Source: Actinomycetota bacterium (GTDB lineage: Bacteria > Actinomycetota > Actinomycetes > Nanopelagicales > Nanopelagicaceae). Taken from it: DNA of 46,184 nucleotides. The notes beneath the pieces were generated by a model. It was not told the DNA's origin. It ran no database searches and was given only the letters and a program-made list of their open reading frames with translations. The stretch lies in contig VGAG01000006.1 of assembly GCA_016870835.1 (NCBI GenBank), positions 1 to 46,184 on the forward strand. Direction: 5' to 3'. The position numbers and the translations under genes are program-made. Shown here one piece after another: positions 37,622 through 45,130 of the stretch; positions within the stretch are counted from its first letter, which is position 1, and every line of letters starts with the position of its first letter.

Positions 37622-37972
37622 ATGACGACGATCGCCATCCATCCGTCCCCCTTAAGGAGCAACGCGCAGGTTCGCCTCACCCCCCGAGGTCGCGCAGTTG
37701 CAAGAGTCGCGGTTGTCGCATCACTCTCCATCCTTCTTTTGGCTTGTTTTTCGCTATTTTCTGGGGCTACCGCAGGTTCTAGTGAATCAATCTCCACGAC
37801 TCCCTATGTGAAGATCACTGTAAAGCCGGGTGAGACTCTCTGGTCGATCGCTGCAGGCTTGAGCGGCTCGGGAGATAAACGAGATATGGTCGATGAGTTG
37901 ATAGAGGTAAATCGCCTTAACTCCCCAGAACTTGTTGCGGGGCAGAAGATTTACATCCCGACACGCCCCTAG
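37622..37972 (+). CDS. SOS-controlled LysM membrane protein, probable division suppressor (ChiZ/YneA-like)
   Basis: A 116-residue protein with a basic N-terminus, one membrane span (about 27-49) and a single external LysM domain (about 62-113: VKPGETLWSIA, then VNRLNSPELVAGQKIYIP). It is divergent from lexA and precedes nrdR, the position of mycobacterial ChiZ (Rv2719c) and, in Firmicutes, of YneA; both are LysM proteins that stop division during SOS. A perfect and a near-perfect LexA box lie upstream, and GGAGAG precedes the ATG. The function is inferred from position, domain and operators; it has no visible hydrolase domain. Confidence 0.85.
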   Translation: MTTIAIHPSPLRSNAQVRLTPRGRAVARVAVVASLSILLLACFSLFSGATAGSSESISTTPYVKITVKPGETLWSIAAGLSGSGDKRDMVDELIEVNRLNSPELVAGQKIYIPTRP

Positions 37973-38017
37973 CGGCGCTTAGGTGATTGCCAACTCTCAA
38001 CCCTTGCTTTACTCTTA

Positions 38018-38033
38018 CCCCTAGATATTGGGG
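38018..38033 (+). promoter_or_regulatory. NrdR box 1 upstream of nrdR
   Basis: A 16-bp site with core CTAGATATTG flanked by CCC and GGG, matching the NrdR consensus core CWATATWTWG-like pattern with one core deviation. It sits over the expected -35 of a TATACT promoter (38045-38050). Confidence 0.6.
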
Positions 38034-38044
38034 TGAAAAGGCGC

Positions 38045-38050
38045 TATACT
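38045..38050 (+). promoter_or_regulatory. -10 element of nrdR
   Basis: TATACT between the two NrdR boxes, partly overlapping the second. Confidence 0.5.
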
Positions 38051-38064
38051 TCCATAAGTTGTGG
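38049..38064 (+). promoter_or_regulatory. NrdR box 2 upstream of nrdR
   Basis: A weaker 16-bp match (CTTCCATAAGTTGTGG) placed exactly 31 bp after box 1. Known NrdR sites come in pairs about three helical turns apart, so the spacing supports an otherwise weak site. Confidence 0.5.
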
Positions 38065-38131
38065 TTGGAAAGTTGAATCGCCAATACACCCAAGATCAGA
38101 TTTTTCCCAGCATTGAGAGGAATGACACGCC

Positions 38132-38629
38132 GTGAACTGTCCCTTCTGCCGAAACGAAGAGTCTCGAGTAATCGACTCTCGTCCTGCCGATGAGGGCACA
38201 GCGATCCGTCGTCGCCGTGAATGCACTACCTGTGGCTCTCGCTTCTCCACCCAGGAAACAGCGGTCCTTTCAATCATCAAACGGAGCGGAGCTACCGAAC
38301 CCTTTAGCCGCGAGAAGGTCATTAATGGTGTGCGTAAGGCCTGCCAGAACCGACCTGTCTCTGATGACGATCTAGCACTTCTCGCCCAGCGCGTTGAAGA
38401 GTCGCTCCGTGCGACTGGCCAGGCTGAAATCGAGGCCCAAGAAGTGGGGATGGCGATTCTCTCTCCGCTACGCGAATTAGATGAGGTGGCTTACCTGCGA
38501 TATGCCTCGGTATACCGTAACTTTTCCTCCCTTGAAGATTTCGAAGGTGAGATCGCTCTTCTCCGCGCTATCCCTTCCGAAAAAATCTCGGAGTCGAAAA
38601 ACCAAGTTTCTTCCCCGCAACTCAAATGA
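38132..38629 (+). CDS. nrdR: Transcriptional repressor NrdR
   Basis: Nucleotide-sensing repressor of ribonucleotide reductase genes. Zinc ribbon with cysteines 3, 6, 31 and 34 (CPFC and CTTC), then an ATP-cone domain (about 49-139, beginning [22 protein letters not shown]). Length 165. The GTG start has GAGAGGAA upstream. It precedes the only reductase gene in the window, nrdJ, and its own promoter carries a pair of NrdR boxes, so the repressor is probably autoregulated and may control nrdJ by read-through. Confidence 0.96.
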   Translation: MNCPFCRNEESRVIDSRPADEGTAIRRRRECTTCGSRFSTQETAVLSIIKRSGATEPFSREKVINGVRKACQNRPVSDDDLALLAQRVEESLRATGQAEIEAQEVGMAILSPLRELDEVAYLRYASVYRNFSSLEDFEGEIALLRAIPSEKISESKNQVSSPQLK

Positions 38630-38742
38630 TGTGTCCGATAAGTAGTTGAGAAAACTGAATATCTACCGCATTAAAAAATGAAAAAGCAGTAAAAACAAAA
38701 TTAAAAATAAAATGATTTAAGAGAAGAGTGGAGAAATAGAGA
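38630..38742 (+). promoter_or_regulatory. A-rich leader/spacer before nrdJ
   Basis: From about 38669 to 38722 the plus strand is strikingly A-rich with almost no G or C, unlike any other spacer here. No NrdR box pair and no cobalamin-riboswitch signature was found. A possible -10 is GAATAT (38657-38662); the nrdJ Shine-Dalgarno sequence GGAG is at 38730-38733, 9 nt before the ATG. Confidence 0.45.
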
Positions 38743-41550
38743 ATGTCGGACACCGTCATCAATCGCCCAGGCGCCAAGAACAAGCTTGGAAAAGGCCTAA
38801 AAGTAGAGCGAATCTTCAGCACCCAAGGTGCGCACCCATACGATCAAGTCACATGGGAGCGTCGCGATGTAGTGCAGACAAATTGGAAGACTGGCGAAAC
38901 AGTCTTTGAACAGAAGGGCGTTGAGTTCCCAGATTTCTGGTCGGTAAATGCCTCCACCATCGTCACCACAAAATATTTCCGCGGCGCTGTTGGTCATGAG
39001 AATCGTGAATGGTCGCTAAAGCAGGTTATTGACCGCGTCGTTCTCACATATACAAAAGCTGGCAAAGAACATGGTTATTTTGCAACCCCAGAAGATGCCG
39101 AAATCTTTGAACATGAATTGACTTACATGTTGCTCCACCAGGTCTTCTCATTTAACTCACCTGTCTGGTTTAACGTTGGAACTACAGCCCCACAACAGGT
39201 CTCAGCCTGCTTCATCCTCTCTGTCGATGACACCATGGATTCAATCCTTAACTGGTATCGCGAAGAGGGCATGATCTTCAAAGGCGGCTCTGGCGCAGGT
39301 CTAAACCTCTCCCGAATCCGCTCCTCAAAAGAGCTCCTCCGCTCCGGTGGCACAGCCTCTGGCCCAGTCTCATTTATGCGCGGCGCAGATGCATCTGCCG
39401 GCACCATCAAGTCTGGTGGCGCTACCCGCAGGGCGGCAAAGATGGTTGTTCTAGATGTTGATCATCCAGATGTCGAAGAGTTCATCGACACAAAGGTTCG
39501 TGAAGAAGAGAAGATCCGCGTCCTTCGCGATGCGGGCTTTGATATGGATCTCGGTGGAAAAGATGTCATCTCGGTCCAATACCAAAATGCAAATAACTCA
39601 GTTCGAGTTAACGATGAATTTATGCGCGCATATGAGAGCGGTTTGAAGTTTGGTCTACTCGCTCGTTCTACCGGTGAGGTAATTGAAGAGATTGATGCAA
39701 AGTCGCTCTTCCGCAAAATGGCAGAAGCTGCTTGGGCATGCGCCGACCCAGGAATTCAATACGACACCACAATTAATGATTGGCACACAAACCCAGAAAC
39801 TGGTCGAATCAATGCTTCGAACCCATGCTCTGAGTACATGTCACTCGATAACTCATCTTGCAACCTTGCATCTTTAAATCTAATGAAGTTCTTAAAGAGC
39901 GATGGTTCATTTGATGCAAAGAACTTTGTTAAATCAGTTGAGTTGATTATCACCGCAATGGATATCTCAATCTGCTTCGCTGATTTCCCAACTGAAGCGA
40001 TTGGCGTAACAACTCGCGCATATCGCCAACTAGGAATTGGTTACGCAAACCTTGGAGCGCTCCTTATGGCCTCCGGTCTTGCATACGACTCAGAAGGTGG
40101 CCGCGCACTAGCCGGCGCAATCACCTCACTAATGACAGGTACTTCATATCGCCGCTCTGCAGAAATCGCTGGAATCGTTGGCGCATATGATGGTTATGCA
40201 AGAAATGCCTCTGCGCACACTCGCGTTATGAAGAAGCACCAAGCCGCATCACTTTCAGCTAAAGCGGTCTCAACTCTTGATCGCGATGTCTGGAGCGAGG
40301 CAAACAAGCAATGGGATTCCTGCCTTGCCATCGGCGATAAGAATGGCTGGCGTAACGCCCAAGCCTCAGTTCTTGCCCCAACTGGAACTATCGGCTTGAT
40401 GATGGATTGCGATACAACAGGTATCGAACCTGACTTCTCGCTCGTTAAGTTTAAGAAGTTGGTCGGTGGCGGCTCAATGCAGATCGTCAATCAGACCGTC
40501 CCACAAGCCCTCCGTAAGTTGGGCTATACCGAAGAGACAATTGAAGCAATCGTCGAGTACATCACCGCTAATGGCCATGTTGTAGATGCCCCTGGTTTAA
40601 AGCCAGAGCACTATGACGTATTTGATTGCGCACTTGGCGCTCGCTCGATCGCTCCTATGGGCCATGTTCGAATGATGGCTGCCTGCCAACCATTCCTCTC
40701 TGGCGCGATCTCAAAGACAGTAAACCTTCCTGAGAATGCAACTATCGAAGAGGTTGAAGAGGTTTATTACGAAGGTTGGAAGCTTGGGCTAAAAGCGATT
40801 GCGATTTATCGCGATAACTGCAAAGTCGGACAACCACTTTCGGATGCAAAAGCTACAAAGAAGGAAGATAGCGCAGAAGCGGCAGCCCCATCTCCTGCTA
40901 CTCGCAAGCGCCTTCCAAAGTCACGCCCATCACGCACCACATCATTTGCTGTCGGTGGGGCTGAGGGTTATATGACCGCAGGAACTTATGAAGATGGCCA
41001 ACTTGGTGAGATCTTCTTAAAACTTGGAAAGCAAGGTTCAACTCTTGCTGGAGTCATGGATGCATTCTCAATCGCAGTCTCAATCGGACTTCAATACGGA
41101 GTACCACTTGAGACCTATGTACAGAAGTTCACCAACTCCCGCTTCGAGCCAGCTGGTATGACTGATGATCCAGATATCCGCATGGCCCAATCCATGATGG
41201 ATTACATCTTCCGTCGCCTCGCTCTTGATTATCTACCTGGCGATATCCGCTCTGCTTACGGCATCTACACCGCAACTGAGCGCGCAACCGCCGTTGAAAC
41301 TGGCGAATACGCAACAGCTGGTGAGGTTGCTACACCTTCTGTCGAGCCAGTAATTGAGATGAAGGCAAAGCCAGTAGAGGTAAAGATCGAAACCGCTCCA
41401 ACAAATATCGGTTCATCAACTGAGTTGTTAGAGAAGATTGCGGGCATAAAGTCTGATGCGCCACTCTGTATTACTTGCGGAGTAAAGATGCGCGCATCTG
41501 GAGCTTGCTATGTCTGTGAAGGTTGCGGTTCAACTTCCGGTTGCAGCTAA
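38743..41550 (+). CDS. nrdJ: Vitamin B12-dependent (class II) ribonucleotide reductase
   Basis: Makes deoxyribonucleotides using an adenosylcobalamin-derived thiyl radical, with or without oxygen. Signatures: HQVFSFNSPVWFNVG and QVSACFILSVDDTMDS near residues 130-165, GGSGAGLNLSRIRS near 180, NPCSEYMSLDNSSCNLASLNL near 360-380, APTGTIGLMMDCDTTGIEPDFSL near 545, and a Cys-rich C-terminus (CITCG, CYVCEGCGSTSGC) that carries the redox-active thiols. Length 935 is typical of the long actinobacterial form. It has the most polished codon use in the window by eye, suggesting strong expression. Confidence 0.97.
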   Translation: MSDTVINRPGAKNKLGKGLKVERIFSTQGAHPYDQVTWERRDVVQTNWKTGETVFEQKGVEFPDFWSVNASTIVTTKYFRGAVGHENREWSLKQVIDRVVLTYTKAGKEHGYFATPEDAEIFEHELTYMLLHQVFSFNSPVWFNVGTTAPQQVSACFILSVDDTMDSILNWYREEGMIFKGGSGAGLNLSRIRSSKELLRSGGTASGPVSFMRGADASAGTIKSGGATRRAAKMVVLDVDHPDVEEFIDTKVREEEKIRVLRDAGFDMDLGGKDVISVQYQNANNSVRVNDEFMRAYESGLKFGLLARSTGEVIEEIDAKSLFRKMAEAAWACADPGIQYDTTINDWHTNPETGRINASNPCSEYMSLDNSSCNLASLNLMKFLKSDGSFDAKNFVKSVELIITAMDISICFADFPTEAIGVTTRAYRQLGIGYANLGALLMASGLAYDSEGGRALAGAITSLMTGTSYRRSAEIAGIVGAYDGYARNASAHTRVMKKHQAASLSAKAVSTLDRDVWSEANKQWDSCLAIGDKNGWRNAQASVLAPTGTIGLMMDCDTTGIEPDFSLVKFKKLVGGGSMQIVNQTVPQALRKLGYTEETIEAIVEYITANGHVVDAPGLKPEHYDVFDCALGARSIAPMGHVRMMAACQPFLSGAISKTVNLPENATIEEVEEVYYEGWKLGLKAIAIYRDNCKVGQPLSDAKATKKEDSAEAAAPSPATRKRLPKSRPSRTTSFAVGGAEGYMTAGTYEDGQLGEIFLKLGKQGSTLAGVMDAFSIAVSIGLQYGVPLETYVQKFTNSRFEPAGMTDDPDIRMAQSMMDYIFRRLALDYLPGDIRSAYGIYTATERATAVETGEYATAGEVATPSVEPVIEMKAKPVEVKIETAPTNIGSSTELLEKIAGIKSDAPLCITCGVKMRASGACYVCEGCGSTSGCS

Positions 41551-41558
41551 TCGCAACG

Positions 41559-41578
41559 CTAGAGATTTAATTCTCTAG
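41559..41578 (+). terminator. Short hairpin between nrdJ and the 62-residue gene
   Basis: Perfect 7-bp repeat CTAGAGA and TCTCTAG with loop TTTAAT, 8 nt after the nrdJ stop. It has no long T-run and contains the stop codon of the convergent small gene, so a shared bidirectional terminator is possible but unproven. Confidence 0.4.
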
Positions 41579-41763
41579 ACTGCGTATAGATCAAACGGGC
41601 TAGCAGAGTCACGAACAATCTCTGCTGTCGCCAAAGTTGGAACTGCGACTGCGACTTCACTCTCAATAATTTGAGTAGGAGCGGCGATAAATGTTGGGAT
41701 CTCAACAGTTGGGGCTGGTCCCATCATTGAAGCCATTGCCACTGCCATACAACCAACGCACAT
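41575..41763 (-). CDS. Orphan 62-residue protein with N-terminal CxxC
   Basis: A minus-strand frame encodes 62 residues: MCVGCMAVAMASMMGPAP, then a Pro/Val/Ala/Glu-rich, low-charge middle, ending DLYAV. The CVGC pair near the start and a run of Met, Ala and Gly are its only motifs; I recognise no family. Its reality is supported by a TAGCCT hexamer (41770-41775, minus) ending 6 nt before the ATG, the same hexamer and spacing as at dapA and alanine dehydrogenase. It is convergent with nrdJ and divergent from dinG. It could be a membrane-edge or metal-binding peptide, but no function can be assigned. Confidence 0.6.
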   Translation of the reverse strand: MCVGCMAVAMASMMGPAPTVEIPTFIAAPTQIIESEVAVAVPTLATAEIVRDSASPFDLYAV

Positions 41764-41769
41764 AGTTAA

Positions 41770-41775
41770 AGGCTA
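41770..41775 (-). promoter_or_regulatory. -10 element of the 62-residue gene
   Basis: Minus-strand TAGCCT, 6 nt (TTAACT), ATG at 41763. A plus-strand TATACC (41774-41779) that could serve dinG overlaps it. Confidence 0.55.
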
Positions 41776-41812
41776 TACCCAGAGAACGCCAATTGGGGAG
41801 AGGTAAAGGGAA

Positions 41813-43825
41813 TTGAGCCTAGAAAAAGTCCGCTCTGCCCTAAACGCTGCGGTTTGCGCGATTGATGGCTCTCCTCGCGAGGGCCAGATCGCCATGGCCG
41901 AAGCGGTCGCAAACGCTCTCTCAGATCGCCATCACCTACTCGTACAAGCCGGAACTGGAACCGGTAAATCACTTGCTTATCTAGTCCCAGCTCTGGTTCA
42001 TGGCATAAGAGTTCTAGTAGCAACGGCAACGCTTGCCTTACAACGCCAACTTGTAGAGCGCGACCTTCCACGAGTTAAGGAGGCTCTTGAAAGAGAGTTG
42101 GGTCGAGAGATCACATTTGCGGTTTATAAGGGCGTAGGTAATTACCTCTGTTTAGAGAAAATGAATGCAGATGAGACCAATGCCGATGCCGAAGTTCTAG
42201 TTGATGTTTCAACGCTTGAAAAGGATGCTCGCCGGCTCCGTGAGTGGGCCGAAAAACCAGGAGTTTCGGGGGATCGCGATGATGCCCCAGAAGTTGATCG
42301 CCGAGTCTGGCTTGCAAATTCAACATCTGGGCGCGAATGTGTTGGCGCCGATGAGTGTCGATTTGGAAGTGAGTGCTTCGCCGTAAATGCGAAAGCTAAA
42401 GCCCAGACCGCCGACATTGTCGTTACAAATCACACCCTTCTAGCAATTGAAATTGTTGATTCCCACCCAATCCTTCCTGAGCGAGATGCGATAGTTCTAG
42501 ATGAAGCGCATGAGTTTATGGACCGCACCACCCAAGCTGTAACTGAAGAGTTAACCGCAGGGCGAATTTCGCGCGCTGCTGCCATGACCAAAAAACATAT
42601 GCCCGGAAAACTTGCCAACGCTTTTGAAAAAGCTGCTACCGGTTTTTCCGATGCCCTAGCTGATTACAGTGAGGATTACCGAACTCGAAGCGAAGAGCAA
42701 CGAAGACTTGAGGAGCTACCGGATCAACTCGTTGCTCCAATTCGAAAAGTGAAAGAGGCGGCCGAGGCAGTAATCGGCGCTATAAATGCAGATAGCGAAA
42801 TCATTGACCCAGATTCAATCGCCGAGCGCGCACGGGTAAAAGGCGCGGTAAATGAGGTAAAAACAACCACCCAAAAGTTGCTTCGCATGAGCGAGGGTTC
42901 GGTTCTCTGGTTTGAGCCTAATTTCTCTACGCTTTATCTCGCGCCACTTGATGTCTCATCCGTTTTGCGTGAGAACTTATTTAAGAAATCTCCAGTAATC
43001 GCAACGAGCGCGACGTTATCGGTGGGCAAGAGTTTTGATCCAATCGCGCGCAACTTGGGCATTAGCGATAACTCAAGTGACGATGAAGGCGAAGCAGATG
43101 AAAAAGAGGGAACTGGAATTGATCCTTCAAATGTGAAGATGCTCGATGTCGGCTCACCATTTGATTTCGCTTCACAAGGGATGCTTTACCTGCCGCGCCA
43201 CTTACCCGAGCCCGGTCGCGATGGACCGAGCGTCGAGGCTCTAGTTGAGTTGGGCGAGTTGATCGATGCCGCAGGCGGAAGAACCTTGGCGCTCTTCTCT
43301 TCTTGGCGCGGAGTTGAGATGGCAGATGATCACTTAAGAAGAGTCTTAGCTGAACTTCCAATAAATATCATCACGCAAAAACGGGGCGATAGCGTCGGTT
43401 CTCTTGTTGAGAGATTTGCATCAGATCCAACCTCAATTCTCCTTGGAACCATGAGTCTTTGGCAGGGCGTTGATGTCCCCGGTCCTGCATGCACCCTTGT
43501 CGCAATTGATCGAATTCCGTTTCCGCGCCCCGATGATCCAGTCATGTCTGCCCGCTCCGCCCAAGCTGATCAATCCGGTGGTTCGGGTTTTATGCAGGTC
43601 TCACTACCAAGAGCTGCGCTCTTACTTGCGCAGGGAACTGGAAGGCTGATCCGCTCGGTAGAAGATCGGGGAGTAGTTGCAATTCTCGATTCAAGAATTG
43701 TTAATAAGCGCTATGGCTCAGTCCTACTAAATTCAATGCCGCCGCTATGGCGAACTAGCGAGAGCGCGGTCGTTAAAGATTCGCTAAAGCGACTTAACCT
43801 GCAATATCAAGAAGACGGGCGCTAA
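41813..43825 (+). CDS. dinG: ATP-dependent DNA helicase, DinG/XPD family
   Basis: Superfamily 2 5'-3' helicase that clears R-loops, G-quadruplexes and similar obstacles. Walker A QAGTGTGKS is at residues 45-53, the DEAH box begins at D230 (VLDEAHEF), and four cysteines between them (one in NYLCLEK near 113; three in ECVGADECRFGSECF near 180-193) match the Fe-S cluster of the family. C-terminal motifs include GTMSLWQGVDVPG and QGTGRLIRS. Length 670. The start is TTG with GGAGAGG 9 nt upstream. No SOS box was seen near it, unlike E. coli dinG. The 3' end overlaps the convergent Nudix gene by 32 nt. Confidence 0.92.
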   Translation: MSLEKVRSALNAAVCAIDGSPREGQIAMAEAVANALSDRHHLLVQAGTGTGKSLAYLVPALVHGIRVLVATATLALQRQLVERDLPRVKEALERELGREITFAVYKGVGNYLCLEKMNADETNADAEVLVDVSTLEKDARRLREWAEKPGVSGDRDDAPEVDRRVWLANSTSGRECVGADECRFGSECFAVNAKAKAQTADIVVTNHTLLAIEIVDSHPILPERDAIVLDEAHEFMDRTTQAVTEELTAGRISRAAAMTKKHMPGKLANAFEKAATGFSDALADYSEDYRTRSEEQRRLEELPDQLVAPIRKVKEAAEAVIGAINADSEIIDPDSIAERARVKGAVNEVKTTTQKLLRMSEGSVLWFEPNFSTLYLAPLDVSSVLRENLFKKSPVIATSATLSVGKSFDPIARNLGISDNSSDDEGEADEKEGTGIDPSNVKMLDVGSPFDFASQGMLYLPRHLPEPGRDGPSVEALVELGELIDAAGGRTLALFSSWRGVEMADDHLRRVLAELPINIITQKRGDSVGSLVERFASDPTSILLGTMSLWQGVDVPGPACTLVAIDRIPFPRPDDPVMSARSAQADQSGGSGFMQVSLPRAALLLAQGTGRLIRSVEDRGVVAILDSRIVNKRYGSVLLNSMPPLWRTSESAVVKDSLKRLNLQYQEDGR

Positions 43826-44297
43826 TTAGGGGCCAGCTCCGCGCAAAACTTGGATGCAGATTCGCCTTTCCAACCTCGCTAATTGCAAACCACTTTAAAT
43901 CAATGGTTTCGTGATTATTTTCAAAGGCAAAAGCCTCAACTTCAAGTGAGGCGACAATCGTCTCGTAGCGCCAATCAATGTGGTCATCAAGGTGGGTAAA
44001 TCTTGCGCTCACTAACTTTGAATCAATGCCGATCTCTTCATTACTCTCGCGCAGAGCTGCTTCCAATGCGCTCTCATGAGAGTCGCGCGCACCGCCGGGA
44101 ATTCCCCAGGTATCTCCGTTATGTACCCAGGGCGCGCGATGTTGAAGCAATACTTTTCCTGCTCTAAACAAAAGTAGCCCGGCAGCACCATTTAAGCCCC
44201 AATGCCTGGAGCCACAACGACATTGAATCCAGCCATCACCATCACGTACCGCCATATCCGCTAGTTTTCCACAGCTTTCAGACTCTTTCTCTTTCAT
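43794..44297 (-). CDS. Nudix hydrolase
   Basis: Hydrolyses nucleoside diphosphates linked to another moiety; exact substrate unknown. The Nudix box is complete (GGARDSHESALEAALRES then NEEIG, about residues 70-93). Upstream lies the WIQCRCGSRHWGLNGAAGLLLF segment common in actinobacterial Nudix proteins. The frame opens at 44297 (167 residues); an ATG at 44255 (MAVRDGDGW) would remove 14 weakly conserved residues and is a real alternative. Neither start has a clear promoter signal. The 3' end overlaps dinG. Confidence 0.9.
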   Translation of the reverse strand: MKEKESESCGKLADMAVRDGDGWIQCRCGSRHWGLNGAAGLLLFRAGKVLLQHRAPWVHNGDTWGIPGGARDSHESALEAALRESNEEIGIDSKLVSARFTHLDDHIDWRYETIVASLEVEAFAFENNHETIDLKWFAISEVGKANLHPSFARSWPLISARLLDIAG

Positions 44298-44312
44298 CGC
44301 CTAACAACCCTC

Positions 44313-44318
44313 TAATTT
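44313..44318 (+). promoter_or_regulatory. -10 candidate of the PKD protein gene
   Basis: TAATTT, 6 nt (CTGCAG), ATG at 44325. Confidence 0.45.
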
Positions 44319-44324
44319 CTGCAG

Positions 44325-45050
44325 ATGCGCGGCTTAGTTGGGATCATCTTTTTTGCCTTATTCATCAACGCAACTGCTACTTACGCGCAAGAGTGCGATA
44401 GCGAGAAGTGCATCAGTGTTACCGCCGATGATGAGAATCATGTAGTTATCACCGTTAAGAAAGGTGAACCCGGCTCATCAGCCACATCGTCCCCATCGCC
44501 AAAACCAATACCTAGCAAAACGAATGTCGAGACCTGGATACCGTGGCTTCCTAAACCTGTTGTAACTAAAAAGCCGGCGGTTAAGCGAAGCTACAAACCG
44601 CGGCCGCGCAAACCTAAAGTAAAGCGAATTAGCGCAACAGAATTGGCCGATCAAGTTAAAAAAATGTTGCCCAGCGGAGTCATACTTACTCAACCAACTA
44701 GCGCTGCGCTCCTTCGAGAGCCGGTTAACTTCATGACAACAGTTCCCGCAACTTTTCAAACTGTAATAGTAGTTTTGGAAGTACCGATTCTCATAACCCT
44801 TAAGGCGAGCTATGAGTGGGATTTTGGAGATGGTGAAGAGTTAACGACAACCGTTCCCGGAGCGCCATATCCTGCAATGCTTATAAAGCATCGCTACCTA
44901 GAACCGGGGGAGTACGAGGTCGAGCTTAAAGTTAGTTGGAGTGGAACATGGAGGGCTGGCGCACTTCAAGGTCCCATAAACGGCACAATAAATCAGAGTT
45001 TTAATCGCGATTTGAAGATCTATACCGCAGATACGATCTTCACGAAATAG
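44325..45050 (+). CDS. Secreted PKD-fold protein with Pro/Lys-rich linker
   Basis: A 241-residue exported protein. Signal peptide about 1-22 (hydrophobic core GIIFFALFI, cleavage after TYA-Q). Then an acidic stretch with CDSEKC, a Ser/Pro/Thr spacer (50-65), a very basic Pro/Lys/Arg region (75-105), and a PKD/Ig-like beta domain (about 125-235) with YEWDFGDGEE and KHRYLEPGEYEVELKVSW. No anchor follows, so it may be free or bound to the wall through the basic region. Cell-surface role inferred. TAATTT ends 6 nt before the ATG. Function unknown. Confidence 0.75.
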   Translation: MRGLVGIIFFALFINATATYAQECDSEKCISVTADDENHVVITVKKGEPGSSATSSPSPKPIPSKTNVETWIPWLPKPVVTKKPAVKRSYKPRPRKPKVKRISATELADQVKKMLPSGVILTQPTSAALLREPVNFMTTVPATFQTVIVVLEVPILITLKASYEWDFGDGEELTTTVPGAPYPAMLIKHRYLEPGEYEVELKVSWSGTWRAGALQGPINGTINQSFNRDLKIYTADTIFTK

Positions 45051-45118
45051 AAATCCACAACGAAATCAACTTTTCCACACATTCACATTTTTCTTCCCCA
45101 CGAACCTTTCTTTCCACC

Positions 45119-45124
45119 GATGCT
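45119..45124 (+). promoter_or_regulatory. -10 candidate of the DUF4192 gene
   Basis: GATGCT, 6 nt (TCGCCC), ATG at 45131. The preceding 80-nt spacer is pyrimidine-rich and holds nothing else recognisable. Confidence 0.4.
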
Positions 45125-45130
45125 TCGCCC

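Noticed and set aside
38630-38742. Cobalamin riboswitch before nrdJ
   Set aside because: The spacer is short and A-rich, with no B12-box-like GCCACTG and no room for the conserved core.
41780-41812. SOS box at dinG
   Set aside because: No GAAC-N4-GTTC-like site was found upstream of the TTG start, unlike at recA, lexA and the LysM gene.
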